Assembly (NCBI RefSeq): GCF_023913735.1
Contig: NZ_JAMXBH010000015.1
Location: 47,486 to 111,485 of the forward strand
DNA: 64,000 nucleotides
Reading direction: 5' to 3'
Source: Pseudarthrobacter raffinosi
Lineage (GTDB): Bacteria; Actinomycetota; Actinomycetes; Actinomycetales; Micrococcaceae
In this document: positions 32,161 through 41,206 of the stretch, in pieces
How positions within the stretch are numbered: the first letter of the stretch is position 1
Layout: every line of letters begins with the position of its first letter
The notes under the pieces: generated by a model
Database searches by the model: none
Told to the model about the DNA's origin: nothing
Seen by the model: the letters and a program-made list of their open reading frames with translations, nothing else
Translations under genes and position numbers: made by a program

Positions 32161-33408
32161 ATGAGCGGTGCTGAGGCGCGGGGCGCCGTCGAGGCGGTGT
32201 GGCGGATGGAGTCTGCCCGCATCGTCGGCGCCCTGGCCCGCTATACAGGCGACTTCCCGCTGGCCGAGGATCTCGCCCAGGAGGCACTCGCCGAAGCACT
32301 CGTCTCCTGGTCCGTCAACGGGATACCCGCCGAACCCGCCGGCTGGCTCCTCACCACAGGCCGCCGTCGTGCGATTGATACGTTCCGCCGGCGGGCGGCA
32401 CGGGACGAAAAGTACGCCCTGCTGGCCAGCGACCTCGCGGCGGAGGAGCCAGGAGCGGACACCTTGTTCGACCCCGATGCGATCGACGACGACGTGCTCG
32501 CCCTGATGTTCATCTCCTGCCATCCGGTGCTGGCCAAGGAAGCCCGGATCGCGTTGACGCTACGCGTAGTGGGCGGCCTGGGCAGCGACGAGATTGCCAA
32601 GGCTTTCCTGGTCCCGGTGGCGACGATCCAGGCACGCATCACCCGTGCCAAGAAGACGCTGGCCGCCGCGCAGGTGCCTTTCGCGGTGCCTGAGCCGCAC
32701 GAGCGGGCTGAACGTCTTAGCTCGGTGCTCAACGTCATCTACCTGATCTTCACGGAGGGCTCGTTTGCCTCGGGCGGCGCGGAATGGATCCGCACGGACC
32801 TGGCCGGCGAAGCCCGCCGACTGGCCCGTGTACTGGTGCGCATCTCGCCGGAGCCCGAGGTGTTCGGGCTGATTGCGCTGATGGAACTCACCGCCGCGCG
32901 GTTCCCGGCCCGGCTCGATGCGTCGGGCCGCCCGGTGCTTCTGGAAGACCAGGACCGACGGCGGTGGGACCAGGCCGCGATCCTGCGCGGACGTGCGGCG
33001 CTGGCCCGGGCCACGGGATCCGGACGCGGGTTGGGTGCGTACGGTCTCCAGGCTTCCATCGCTGAGTGCCACGCCGTGGCTCATTCGGTTGCCGAGACGG
33101 ACTGGCAGCGGATCGTCATCCTCTACGAAGCCCTCGGCCGGCTGGCCCCTTCCCCCGTCGTCGAACTCAACCGTGCGGTCGCCGTCGCGATGGCCTCCGG
33201 CCCGGCGGACGGACTGGAGCTGGTGGAGGCCATGGCCGCACGGGGAGAACTGGCGGGCTCGCACCTGCTTCCCGCGGTCCGTGGCGAGATGCTCACCCGG
33301 CTCGGCAGGTGTGACGACGCACGGTCCGCACTCCTGCAGGCCATGGCGCTGTGCGGAAACGCCGCCGAGCGCGCGGTGCTGCAGCGCAAGGTGGACGAGC
33401 TCAGCTGA
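32161..33408 (+). CDS. ECF42-type RNA polymerase sigma factor with TPR extension
   Basis: A 415-residue protein. Sigma region 2 is at about 10-80 (FPLAEDLAQEALAEALVSW, RRAIDTFRRR) and sigma region 4 at about 115-165 (IALTLRVVGGLGSDEIAKAF, then PVATIQARITRAK). A large C-terminal extension begins with the DUF6596-like LNVIYLIFTEGS and continues as TPR-like helices. This layout and the YciI neighbour define ECF42. The extension is thought to be needed for activity; there is no anti-sigma gene next to it, consistent with that group. Confidence 0.88.
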   Translation: MSGAEARGAVEAVWRMESARIVGALARYTGDFPLAEDLAQEALAEALVSWSVNGIPAEPAGWLLTTGRRRAIDTFRRRAARDEKYALLASDLAAEEPGADTLFDPDAIDDDVLALMFISCHPVLAKEARIALTLRVVGGLGSDEIAKAFLVPVATIQARITRAKKTLAAAQVPFAVPEPHERAERLSSVLNVIYLIFTEGSFASGGAEWIRTDLAGEARRLARVLVRISPEPEVFGLIALMELTAARFPARLDASGRPVLLEDQDRRRWDQAAILRGRAALARATGSGRGLGAYGLQASIAECHAVAHSVAETDWQRIVILYEALGRLAPSPVVELNRAVAVAMASGPADGLELVEAMAARGELAGSHLLPAVRGEMLTRLGRCDDARSALLQAMALCGNAAERAVLQRKVDELS

Positions 33409-33437
33409 CCCCGGGGTGGGCCGCGGTCCAGCACCGA

Positions 33438-33453
33438 GCGCGAACGGACACTT
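33438..33453 (+). repeat. Element GCGCGAACGGACACTT, copy 1
   Basis: The same 16 bases recur at 39261-39276, and close inverted relatives occur three times at 39302-39386. This copy lies between the ECF42 gene and the convergent siderophore operon. Confidence 0.75.
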
Positions 33454-33475
33454 AAGCCTCCGCCCGCCCCGCCGC

Positions 33476-33569
33476 CGGATTCTGCTCCATCATTCCTGCA
33501 AGCCCCGGGACCGGGCCCGGAATCACCGGCCCACCTGGCCGAAGCCTGCGAATGATAGAGCAGAATCCG
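33476..33569. repeat. 20-nt inverted repeat between convergent genes
   Basis: The arm CGGATTCTGCTCCATCATTC (33476-33495) pairs with GAATGATAGAGCAGAATCCG (33550-33569), with one mismatch. The 54-base loop contains further G/C-rich self-complementary sequence (CCGGGACCGGGCCCGG). It ends four bases before the desD stop and probably serves as a transcription end for both sides. Confidence 0.75.
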
Positions 33570-33572
33570 ACG

Positions 33573-35447
33573 CTACGCGAACCTGGCGAGCGGGTTGGCG
33601 AGCCGGCCGGCCATCTGCAACCCGCCTGACGGGTCGGTGAGGTCAAGCATCTGCTGGTTGTTCCGCAGCTGCAGCCGGTTAAGGCACGACAGTTCAAAGT
33701 CAGGGGCGAACAGGTCGTGGCGGGCGAACTGGTCCGCGAGCTCCGGGTGTTCAGCCTGGTACTCCTGGATGACCCGCGCGGCCGTGCACCAGAACTCCTC
33801 CTCGCTGAGTTTCCCGTCCTCCACCAGCAGGGCACCGAGGAAGCGGAAGATGCAGTCGAACACATCCGTAAAGATGGCCAGCACCTTTTCGCCGTCAGGG
33901 ATATCAACCTGGATCCTCGATACCTCCTCGGGCAGGTCCAGCCGGCGCCCCATCACCACGATTTCCTCGGCGATGTCCTTCATCACCGCACGGACGGGCA
34001 CACCGTTATCCAGCACCAGGATCACGTTCTCGCCATGCGGCATAAAGGCGAGTTCGTACCGGTAGAGGCAGTGGACCAACGGGACGAGGTAGGCCTCGAA
34101 GTAGCGGCGCAGCCATTCGGCAGGCTCCAGTCCGGAGCGCTCAATCAGGGCAGACACCATCGGTTTGCCGGTCGAATCGACGTGCAGCAGGGACGCCATG
34201 GTGGCAAGCTGCTGGCCGTCCTCCAGCAGCGGGAGCGGACTTTCCCTCCACAGCGCGGACAGCATCTTCTGGTACGGCGAGCCCTTGGCGGACGCGGCCT
34301 CGTAGTAGCCGTTGTGGTAGCCGATGGCCGCGATCTCGCTGATCATGGCCAGGCCGCGTTTCTGCAGGGCTTCGTCTGATCGGATCAGGTCCTGCAGCCA
34401 GTCGTTGATGGCGGGGGTTGCCTTCATGTACTGCGGCGAGAGTCCCCGCATAAAGCCCATGTTCAGGACGGACATCGCCGTCTTGACGTAGCTCTTGGCG
34501 GGCGCGGCCGTGTTGAAGAACGTGCGGATGGACTGCTGGGCCTGGTAACTGTTGGCACCGGTCCCCAGATGGATGATGTGCTGCTGGGCGATTTCGGCAG
34601 CGAACGTGACGGTGAGCTTGTTCTCCCACTGCCACGGATGCACCGGCATCAGGAAGTACTGGGCGGGGTCCACGCCCTGCGCCGCGAAGTCGCTGTCAAA
34701 GGACTGCAGCGCGGCGGCGCCGAGCTCGGCCTCCAGGTGGGCGCGGTAGTCCAGTCCGGCGCTGGCGGTGAAGACAGCCTTGCTGCGGTGCACCCCGATC
34801 CATTCCAGGCGGACGGAGGCTCCGGTCTCCGGCGCGAACGCCCGGTAGTCACTGATGCCAAACCCCAGCCTGCCGTTGTTGGCCACGAAACACGGGTGGC
34901 CCTCCGTCATGCTGCGTTCGATGGCCTGGAAGTCGGCGGCGGGGTCCGTGCCGCCGGTGACTCCTGCCGCGAGTTCCTCGGCGGACGGCTGTCCCAGCCA
35001 CTGCTTGTAGGAGTGGCCGGCCAGGGTGCTGCTGATCTCTTCAAGGTAGACCGGGAGCATCTCCTCGCGGATGCCCAGGGTGTCCCTGAACTCGGTGATG
35101 AAACGCAGGGCGTCCGGTGCGGCGTCCTCGCCGCTGCGTGTGCAGTGGATCGAAGCGGCGTCCACCGACCAGTGCTCCAGCTCAAGCACGCGGGCCGTGA
35201 ACGAGTACGCCGTGAGGCCGTCGTCGCTGCGGACCACGTACACCGCGGGCTCCTCCGGACCCGTGGCACCGCTGCCGGAGCCCAGGCGCTGCGGCTCCAG
35301 GATGCGTTCGTGCAGGAATTCCGCGAGCGCCTTGCGGACCAGGTGGCGGTTGGCCGCCGCCCAGCGTTCGGGTGCGAGGTGGGGAACAGTGTTGGCGGTG
35401 CTGTCCGATATTTCGACGACGGCGGGGTCCAGCTCGATGATGGTCAC
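33573..35447 (-). CDS. desD: NIS siderophore synthetase (IucA/IucC family), DesD-like
   Basis: A 624-residue NRPS-independent synthetase. It has MTEGHPCFVANNGRLGFG (ATP-binding segment), LMPVHPWQWENKLT and HLGTGANSYQAQQSIRTFFN, followed by a FhuF-like C-terminal half (YELAFMPHGENVILVLDN). It joins and cyclises N-hydroxy-N-succinyl/acetyl-cadaverine units to a desferrioxamine. The GTG at 35447 overlaps the desC stop (GTGA), with GGGAGAA upstream. It is the last gene of a four-gene coupled operon. Confidence 0.92.
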   Translation of the reverse strand: MTIIELDPAVVEISDSTANTVPHLAPERWAAANRHLVRKALAEFLHERILEPQRLGSGSGATGPEEPAVYVVRSDDGLTAYSFTARVLELEHWSVDAASIHCTRSGEDAAPDALRFITEFRDTLGIREEMLPVYLEEISSTLAGHSYKQWLGQPSAEELAAGVTGGTDPAADFQAIERSMTEGHPCFVANNGRLGFGISDYRAFAPETGASVRLEWIGVHRSKAVFTASAGLDYRAHLEAELGAAALQSFDSDFAAQGVDPAQYFLMPVHPWQWENKLTVTFAAEIAQQHIIHLGTGANSYQAQQSIRTFFNTAAPAKSYVKTAMSVLNMGFMRGLSPQYMKATPAINDWLQDLIRSDEALQKRGLAMISEIAAIGYHNGYYEAASAKGSPYQKMLSALWRESPLPLLEDGQQLATMASLLHVDSTGKPMVSALIERSGLEPAEWLRRYFEAYLVPLVHCLYRYELAFMPHGENVILVLDNGVPVRAVMKDIAEEIVVMGRRLDLPEEVSRIQVDIPDGEKVLAIFTDVFDCIFRFLGALLVEDGKLSEEEFWCTAARVIQEYQAEHPELADQFARHDLFAPDFELSCLNRLQLRNNQQMLDLTDPSGGLQMAGRLANPLARFA

Positions 35448-36037
35448 AGTGATTCTCCCTGATGGATCGGGACGGAAAGGTCATGGGAAGGGACTCGGGG
35501 GTGGCCCAGCGCTGCGCGGGCGGCGAGGTGGTCCTGGCGTGTGCAGAAGCTGAGCAGCGCTTCCTTGTCCGGCAGGGTGACAACCTCCGCCGGCTGGAAG
35601 CCCAGCCGCTCGTTGAGCACATGGATCTTGGAGTTCTTGGCGTCTGGTTCAACCACCACGCGTTCCACTCCCGGTTTTTCGAACAACCGCTCCAGCACGG
35701 CATCCATCACCGCGGCGGTGTACCCCGGTTGGGGGTCTCCCGACGGCGGCGCCACCAGCAGGTGCATGCCAATGTCGCCCTCCTGCACGGCATAGATCGC
35801 GGCCAGCGGCGAGGCGGCCGGCAGGTATTCCTCCATCAGGAAGGCGGGGACGCCGTCGTCGTTGATCCCCAGCAAGGCGTGGTGATGCCCCGTTGCCTGG
35901 ATTCTCGAGTATTCCTCCACAACCCCGTCAACTGTGGCGGACAGCATCCCCCAGAACGACGCGTACGGCTGTGTGACCCAGCTGTGGAGGAGTGGTGCAT
36001 CGGTAGCGGCGTCAACACAGCGGAACGAGAAGCTCAT
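35444..36037 (-). CDS. desC: N-hydroxycadaverine acyltransferase, DesC-like GNAT
   Basis: A 197-residue AlcB/IucB-type acetyltransferase. It has LLHSWVTQPYASFWGM at the N-terminus, PAFLMEEYLPAASPLA, DIGMHLLVAPP and VVVEPDAKNSKIHVLNERLG. It acylates N-hydroxycadaverine. The ATG at 36037 overlaps the desB stop by four bases (ATGA). Its own stop overlaps the desD start. Confidence 0.9.
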   Translation of the reverse strand: MSFSFRCVDAATDAPLLHSWVTQPYASFWGMLSATVDGVVEEYSRIQATGHHHALLGINDDGVPAFLMEEYLPAASPLAAIYAVQEGDIGMHLLVAPPSGDPQPGYTAAVMDAVLERLFEKPGVERVVVEPDAKNSKIHVLNERLGFQPAEVVTLPDKEALLSFCTRQDHLAARAALGHPRVPSHDLSVPIHQGESL

Positions 36038-37404
36038 GCCGACACCCATGCTTTTCCTGTTGAGAGCGCTTCGGCAGGTTCGGGCAGGCCATTCGGCGCG
36101 CCGAACTGCTGGAACGCGATGCTGCGCTCCACCGGGTAGACCTCGCGGCCGGTGATCTCGCGCAGGATGCACGAGTTGCGGTAGGCGGCCATGCCGAGGT
36201 CCGGGGTGACAAAGCCGTGCGTGTGCAGCTCGGCGTTCTGGACGAAAATTTCGCCGGGTTCGACGCCGGTGCTGTAGTTGCGTGCCACGGCGAACCGGCC
36301 GGCGGAGTCCCTGGCAATCCGGTCCTGGATTCCGGCCAGGAAGTCCGGCTCCCGGTAGGTGTAGCCGGTGGCCAGGACCACGGCTTCGCTGTCCAGCACA
36401 TAGTCCGAGCCCTGCTCCTCGTGCCGGAGCTGCAGGGTGTGGGAACCGGTGGCCTGATCCCAGGCGGCGCCGGTGAGCGACGAATGGGTGAGGAGCTGGG
36501 TGTCCACCATGCCGGAGAGGCTCTTGGCGTACAGGAGGTCGTAGATGGCGTCGATCAGCTCGGAGTTGATGCCTTTGTACAGGTTCTTCTGGCTCTTGAT
36601 GAGGCCGTCGCGCTGGTCCTGCGGCAGCCCGTGGAAGTAGTCCACGTACTCCGGCGAGGTCATCTCCAGGGTGAGCTTGGTGTACTCCAGCGGGAAGAAC
36701 CGCCCGGACCGGGTGACCCAGTTCAGCTGGTAGCCATAGGTGTCGATGTCCTGCAGGAGCTCGTAATAGATTTCCGCGGCGCTCTGGCCGCTGCCCACGA
36801 TGGTGATGCTCCGCTTGGCCTGCAGCTCACTCTTCCGCGACAGGTAATCGGCGTTGTGGAGGACAAGTCCCCCGCCGCCATCAGCGGCCGCGTCGACTAT
36901 TCCGTCACAGGACGCCGGCACGTACGGCGAGGTGCCCGTGCCCAGCACCAGCCGCCGCGCCAGCAGCACCTCAGGCCCGTCCGGACCTTCCATTGAAAGG
37001 CGGTATACGCCGGCGTCGTACGTTAGATCCAGCACAGCCGTGCTAAAACGGACGGACCGCAGCTGGCCGGCCACCCACTGGCAGTACTGGTTGTACTCGG
37101 CGCGCAGCGGATAGAAGTTTTCGCGGATATAGAAGCGGTAGAGGCGCCCGGTCTGCTTGAGGAAATTCAGGAACGAATACGGCGACGTGGGGTCGGCCAG
37201 CGACACCAGGTCCGCCATGAACGGCACCTGCAGGTGGGCCGGCTCCAGCATCATGCCCGGGTGCCAGTCGAAGGATTCCCGTTGCTCCAGGAAGACGCCA
37301 TCCAGCCCGTCCACCGGCTCGCTGAGGGCGGCGAGGCCAAGATTGAAGGGCCCGACGCCGATGCCGGCGAATTCGAAAATGCGCGGTTCGGTGGAGGTGC
37401 TCAT
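36034..37404 (-). CDS. desB: Cadaverine/lysine N-monooxygenase, DesB-like
   Basis: A 456-residue flavin N-hydroxylase of the IucD/SidA family: FEFAGIGVGPFNLGLAAL (FAD site), LVLGTGTSPYVPASC, VGSGQSAAEIYYELLQDI (NADPH site) and VLATGYTYREPDFL near the end. It hydroxylates the amine of cadaverine, using FAD, NADPH and oxygen. The ATG overlaps the desA stop (ATGA). Confidence 0.92.
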   Translation of the reverse strand: MSTSTEPRIFEFAGIGVGPFNLGLAALSEPVDGLDGVFLEQRESFDWHPGMMLEPAHLQVPFMADLVSLADPTSPYSFLNFLKQTGRLYRFYIRENFYPLRAEYNQYCQWVAGQLRSVRFSTAVLDLTYDAGVYRLSMEGPDGPEVLLARRLVLGTGTSPYVPASCDGIVDAAADGGGGLVLHNADYLSRKSELQAKRSITIVGSGQSAAEIYYELLQDIDTYGYQLNWVTRSGRFFPLEYTKLTLEMTSPEYVDYFHGLPQDQRDGLIKSQKNLYKGINSELIDAIYDLLYAKSLSGMVDTQLLTHSSLTGAAWDQATGSHTLQLRHEEQGSDYVLDSEAVVLATGYTYREPDFLAGIQDRIARDSAGRFAVARNYSTGVEPGEIFVQNAELHTHGFVTPDLGMAAYRNSCILREITGREVYPVERSIAFQQFGAPNGLPEPAEALSTGKAWVSA

Positions 37405-39092
37405 GCGGACACCTCGCTGGTGCTGTTGTTGGTGTTGGCGCCGGACAGCAGCTGCACGCCGGTGCTGCGCAGCAGCTCGATGATCTCGCTGATGTCCTCC
37501 AGGGTTGCTTCGGCGTTGAGGAGGGTGAACTTCAGGTAGTGCCGGCCGGCCACCTTGGTGCCAGCTACGACGGCCTGCCCGGACGCGAAAACGGCCGCAC
37601 GGATGGCCGGGTTGAGGGTGTCGGCCGCATCCTCGGAAAGCCGGCCGTGAGCGTCGGTGAGGCCGACATCGGCAAAACCGGCGCCGGTAAGGGCAGCAGC
37701 GCCGGACAAAGCACCGGAAACCCGGGGCCGGTACCGGAAGACCAGCGTGCTGAGCTGCGGAGCGGCGGCGAGCTCAAAGTCGTCGTCGGCGGCCAGCACT
37801 GATCCCACCCGGGCTGCGAGATCGATTGCTTCATCAAACAGGGCGCCGATCGCATCCGCGCCCATGATGCGCAGGGTCAGCCACAGCTTGAGCGCGTCAA
37901 AGCGCCGGGTGGTCTGGATGCTTTTGTCCACCTGGTTGGGGATCTCGGCCAGGGCGGCGCTTTCCGGGTTCAGGTAGTCCGCGTAGTAGGTGACGTGCTG
38001 GAGCATGGCGCGGTCGCGGACCAGCAGGGCGCTGGAGCTAACGGGCTGGAAGAACGTTTTGTGGAAGTCCACGGTGACGGAGTCGGCCAGGCGGGTCCCG
38101 TCCAGCAGGTGGCGGTAGCGGTTCGAAACCATCAGCCCGCCGCCGTAAGCCGCGTCAATGTGGAACCAGGCACCGTAGGCGCGGGCCAGGGCCGCGAGGT
38201 CGGCGAGCGGGTCCACCGCACCGAAGTCGGTGGTCCCGGCGGTGGCCACAACCGCCATCGGCACCAGCCCGGCGTCGTGCACTTCCGCCATGGCCTCGGC
38301 GAGCGCGGCCGGGTCCATCTTGTGGTCCGCGGCGCATGGGACGGAGATGACGGCGTCGAAGCCCATGCCCAGCATGGACGCGGACTTCTGGATGCTGAAG
38401 TGGCTGGCTGCTGAGGTGAAAATCCGGAGCTTTTCCAGCAGCGCGGGCAGCCGGAGTCCGGCGTTGGCCGGCTCCTGCCGCAGCCCGGCGACGGCGTGGT
38501 TGCGCGCGATCAGCAGCGCCTGCAGGTTGGACTGGCTGCCGCCGGAGGTGAACACGCCGTCGGCTGCCGCCCCCAGCTGCAGCCGTTCGGCGGTCCAGTC
38601 GATGAGCCGGCGTTCGATCATGGTGGCCCCGGCGCTCTGGTCCCAGGTGTCCATCGAGGAGTTCACCGCGGACAGGATGGCCTCCCCCACCAGCGCCGGG
38701 ATCACCACCGGGCAGTTCAGGTGGGCCGCGTACTTCGCATCGTGGAAGTAGATGGCGTCCCGGAGGTACACGGTCTCCAGCTCTTCCAGGGCCGCGGCGG
38801 TGTCCGGGAGCGGCTGGTCCAGGTCAACGGCGCCGATACGCGCCTTCATTTCGGCGGGCCCGACGCCGGTAAAAGGCCGGGTGGTGCGGTCGATTTTGGT
38901 GGCCACGGCGTTGACTCCCTGCAGCACCTGCGCCACGTACCGGGTGGAGTTCCTGGTGTTGAACAGATGGTTGGTGGCAGCGAGGGCCAGCTCCACGCGG
39001 GAGCCGAAATCCTGCCCCTGCAGGGTTTCGCCCTCCCGATTTTCATCCACGTACATCTCATCAACACGGGGCAGCAGCGGCACAGTGGTCAT
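37401..39092 (-). CDS. desA: PLP-dependent lysine decarboxylase, DesA-like
   Basis: A 563-residue group II decarboxylase. It has GVFTSGGSQSNLQALLIAR, FHIDAAYGGGLMVSNR and the PLP lysine Lys345 in TVDFHKTFFQP. It makes cadaverine from lysine as the first step of the desferrioxamine pathway. It is the first gene of the operon; an iron-box-like palindrome lies 30-50 bases upstream. It is somewhat longer than Streptomyces DesA (about 480), mostly in the N-terminal part. Confidence 0.92.
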   Translation of the reverse strand: MTTVPLLPRVDEMYVDENREGETLQGQDFGSRVELALAATNHLFNTRNSTRYVAQVLQGVNAVATKIDRTTRPFTGVGPAEMKARIGAVDLDQPLPDTAAALEELETVYLRDAIYFHDAKYAAHLNCPVVIPALVGEAILSAVNSSMDTWDQSAGATMIERRLIDWTAERLQLGAAADGVFTSGGSQSNLQALLIARNHAVAGLRQEPANAGLRLPALLEKLRIFTSAASHFSIQKSASMLGMGFDAVISVPCAADHKMDPAALAEAMAEVHDAGLVPMAVVATAGTTDFGAVDPLADLAALARAYGAWFHIDAAYGGGLMVSNRYRHLLDGTRLADSVTVDFHKTFFQPVSSSALLVRDRAMLQHVTYYADYLNPESAALAEIPNQVDKSIQTTRRFDALKLWLTLRIMGADAIGALFDEAIDLAARVGSVLAADDDFELAAAPQLSTLVFRYRPRVSGALSGAAALTGAGFADVGLTDAHGRLSEDAADTLNPAIRAAVFASGQAVVAGTKVAGRHYLKFTLLNAEATLEDISEIIELLRSTGVQLLSGANTNNSTSEVSA

Positions 39093-39121
39093 CCTTAGTT
39101 CGACGTTGGGGTTGTCTTTAG

Positions 39122-39140
39122 CAAGGTAAGCCTTACTTAG
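39122..39140. promoter_or_regulatory. Iron box (DtxR/IdeR-type operator) of the des operon
   Basis: The plus strand reads AAGGTAAGCCTTACTTA. The 15-base core matches the DtxR/IdeR consensus AGGTWAGSCTWACCT at 14 of 15 positions on the minus strand. A further half-site, TTAGGTGAACC, overlaps on the right (39138-39148), which may allow two repressor dimers. It predicts repression by iron-loaded IdeR/DmdR. Confidence 0.8.
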
Positions 39141-39260
39141 GTGAACCTTTTCGTCAAACTTTAGTGACTTATTTATCTTAAGCCGCGGGATACGGGCGTT
39201 CTTCAGGTCGCGGGCGCTTCATTGACTGGCCCCGATCGCGAATCGGGTGCAAAATACTCC

Positions 39261-39386
39261 GCGCGAACGGACACTTGAGGCCCTCCGGAGGGAGTTTCCG
39301 GGGGCTTAAATGACCGTTCGCGCTGGTTCGAGGGGCTTAAATGACCGTTCGCGCTGGTTCGAGGGGCTTAAATGACCGTTCGCGCT
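39261..39386. repeat. GCGCGAACGGACACTT element plus 31-nt tandem triplicate
   Basis: Copy 2 of the element (39261-39276) is followed by three tandem units beginning GGGCTTAAATGACCGTTCGC at 39302, 39333 and 39364. The first two are identical; the third diverges at its end and runs into the GNAT stop codon. Each unit carries the element in inverted orientation (GCGCGAACGGTCATTT on the other strand), so it can pair with copy 2. It lies between the des operon promoter and the 3' end of the GNAT gene. Confidence 0.85.
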
Positions 39387-39717
39387 AGTTGTCCGGCCAG
39401 TCGATGTGCTGTTCGTAGCCCCCCTCATGGGCGCGGAGGTAGCTGGAAATGAACGGGCAATGCGGGATGATGCGCTTACCCGAAGCCACCACGTCGTCGA
39501 GCGCGAAGTGAGCCAAGACCTTGCCCAGTCCCTGGCCCTTGAAATCCTCAGCGGTGTCGGTGTGGAGGAAATCCACGTGTCCGGGCAGGTCCCGGAAGAA
39601 GGACTGGACGGCGATCTTTCCGCCCACCCGCAGCTCGTAGCGGTGGTGCACGTCATCCCTGGACAGCGAGACGTCGGGGCTGAACTTGTCCTCTGTGGAA
39701 ATCATGTTCTCAGTCAT
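39385..39717 (-). CDS. Small GNAT-fold N-acetyltransferase (COG2388 type)
   Basis: A 110-residue minimal GNAT: RYELRVGGKIAVQSFF, then VDFLHTDTAEDFKGQGLGKV (acetyl-CoA loop) and IIPHCPFISSYLRAH. COG2388 proteins are small predicted acetyltransferases of unknown substrate. Its ATG overlaps the stop of the acyltransferase gene by four bases. The stop abuts the 31-nt repeat array. Confidence 0.8.
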   Translation of the reverse strand: MTENMISTEDKFSPDVSLSRDDVHHRYELRVGGKIAVQSFFRDLPGHVDFLHTDTAEDFKGQGLGKVLAHFALDDVVASGKRIIPHCPFISSYLRAHEGGYEQHIDWPDN

Positions 39718-41072
39718 GGTTCGACATTGGCACTACTTGGCCCCGCTGGCAATGGCCCGTCACTCTGGCTGCCGGCGTGGTCCACCCGTTCGGCACCGAC
39801 ATCGCCGGGGACACGTTCGGGCATCCGGCCCAGCAGCAGGACGGCCAACACAAAGCATGCTGCACCGCCTCCGAGCAGGCCCAGCGTCAGGCCGTTGAGG
39901 GCAGCGTCCGCCACCGGAATGAAGACGACGACGGCGGCCGTCACCACCGCGGCGGCGGGCCGGCCGCGGGTGTGGACGGACGCCGTCGGACGTTCCTCAA
40001 GGTGGCCGAACGCGGCCAGTACCGGGAGCAGCAGGGCGACAACCCCCAGGAGGACGAGCGGCCGCGCCCACCACCATTCGGCGGTGCCTGCCGCGGGCTT
40101 GGGGAAGTCGGTGAGGAGCAGGAGCCCGGACATGGCCGCGAGCAACGGCAGGTGCCACAGGTACACGGTCATGGAGCGGCGGCCGGCAACCATGACCACC
40201 GCGCGGATCCAGCGCACGCCGGAAACCCAGCCGAGCCCCGGCCGGAAGAGCTGGAGCGCGGCAGCCTGGGACACGCCCAGGAGCAGCAGGCAGAGGTTGG
40301 GCGGGTTGAGGTTGACCAGCATGTTTCCGGAGTAGAGACCCAGGCCAGTGACCAGCCCGAGCACCAGGTTGGCTGCCAGGATGAGCCCCACCAGGCCGGA
40401 GCGCGTGAGCCTGGCGAAGTGCCCGTCGGCCACCAGGAAACCAAGCTGCTGCACGGCGCACCACAGGAAAACAAGATTTGCGTAGGCGAGGATGGGCAGG
40501 GCTCCGCGGAAGCAGTCGATGGCCACCACGAGGGCCGCCAGGACCGCAACGGTCAGCCAGGGCGCGCGCTCATGGAACCGGGCCAGGAGCGGGATGTTGA
40601 GCTGGGCGGCCAGGTATGCGGCCAGGAACCACAGGGGCATGCCGGCCCCGGTGGCCATCAACTGAACCACCTGGGGGTCCACGCCGAGCAGGAGCGCCGC
40701 CGAAAAGCCCAGGAACATCACCGCCAGGAGTGCCGCCGCCGGGCGGACCAGCCGCAGCAGCCGGGCCTGGGCAAACTCGACGCCCGTACCGCCGCGGGCT
40801 CTCAGCCGCTGCCAGGACTGGAGGCCGGTGGTGCCGCCGGTCACGAAGAACAGCGGCATCACCATGAAAATCCAGATCACGGGCTCGAACCACGGCTGAT
40901 CGCCCAGCGTATTTTTGGAGGTCACGGTGCCGTCCCCTTGCAGGACGGGGCTGACCATCATGCAGTGGCCCACCACCACCAGGGCCAGGCAGACGAACCG
41001 GACAAGGTCGATCACGAGGTCGCGCCGGACCGCCTGGTCACTGTGCGGGGCTGGCCCCTTCACACCACTCAC
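39714..41072 (-). CDS. Acyltransferase 3 family membrane protein
   Basis: A 452-residue polytopic protein with about ten hydrophobic helices. The start VIDLVRFVCLALVVVGHCMM carries the family R and H residues of helix 1, and SMTVYLWHLPLLAAMSG lies in the C-terminal half. Such proteins transfer acetyl or other acyl groups to surface glycans, lipids or antibiotics. There is no SGNH domain. It is coupled to the GNAT gene downstream. Substrate unknown. Confidence 0.82.
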   Translation of the reverse strand: MSGVKGPAPHSDQAVRRDLVIDLVRFVCLALVVVGHCMMVSPVLQGDGTVTSKNTLGDQPWFEPVIWIFMVMPLFFVTGGTTGLQSWQRLRARGGTGVEFAQARLLRLVRPAAALLAVMFLGFSAALLLGVDPQVVQLMATGAGMPLWFLAAYLAAQLNIPLLARFHERAPWLTVAVLAALVVAIDCFRGALPILAYANLVFLWCAVQQLGFLVADGHFARLTRSGLVGLILAANLVLGLVTGLGLYSGNMLVNLNPPNLCLLLLGVSQAAALQLFRPGLGWVSGVRWIRAVVMVAGRRSMTVYLWHLPLLAAMSGLLLLTDFPKPAAGTAEWWWARPLVLLGVVALLLPVLAAFGHLEERPTASVHTRGRPAAAVVTAAVVVFIPVADAALNGLTLGLLGGGAACFVLAVLLLGRMPERVPGDVGAERVDHAGSQSDGPLPAGPSSANVEP

Positions 41073-41206
41073 GTGCAGTCCCTACAAGCGCCGATGCTGT
41101 TGTTGACTCAATTGTCCGCCCGCGATGCGCTCCCGGCCAGAACGGGTGCTCCCGGCCAGAAACGGGCACAACGTCGCCTCAGCAGTGGTCGCCTCAGAAG
41201 CGTCAG

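Noticed and set aside
36034..36172. Longer start for desC at 36172
   Set aside because: The added residues are desB in another frame; the ATGA overlap at 36037 is the natural start.
39302..39386. CRISPR array from the 31-nt repeats
   Set aside because: Repeats are contiguous without unique spacers and no cas genes are near.
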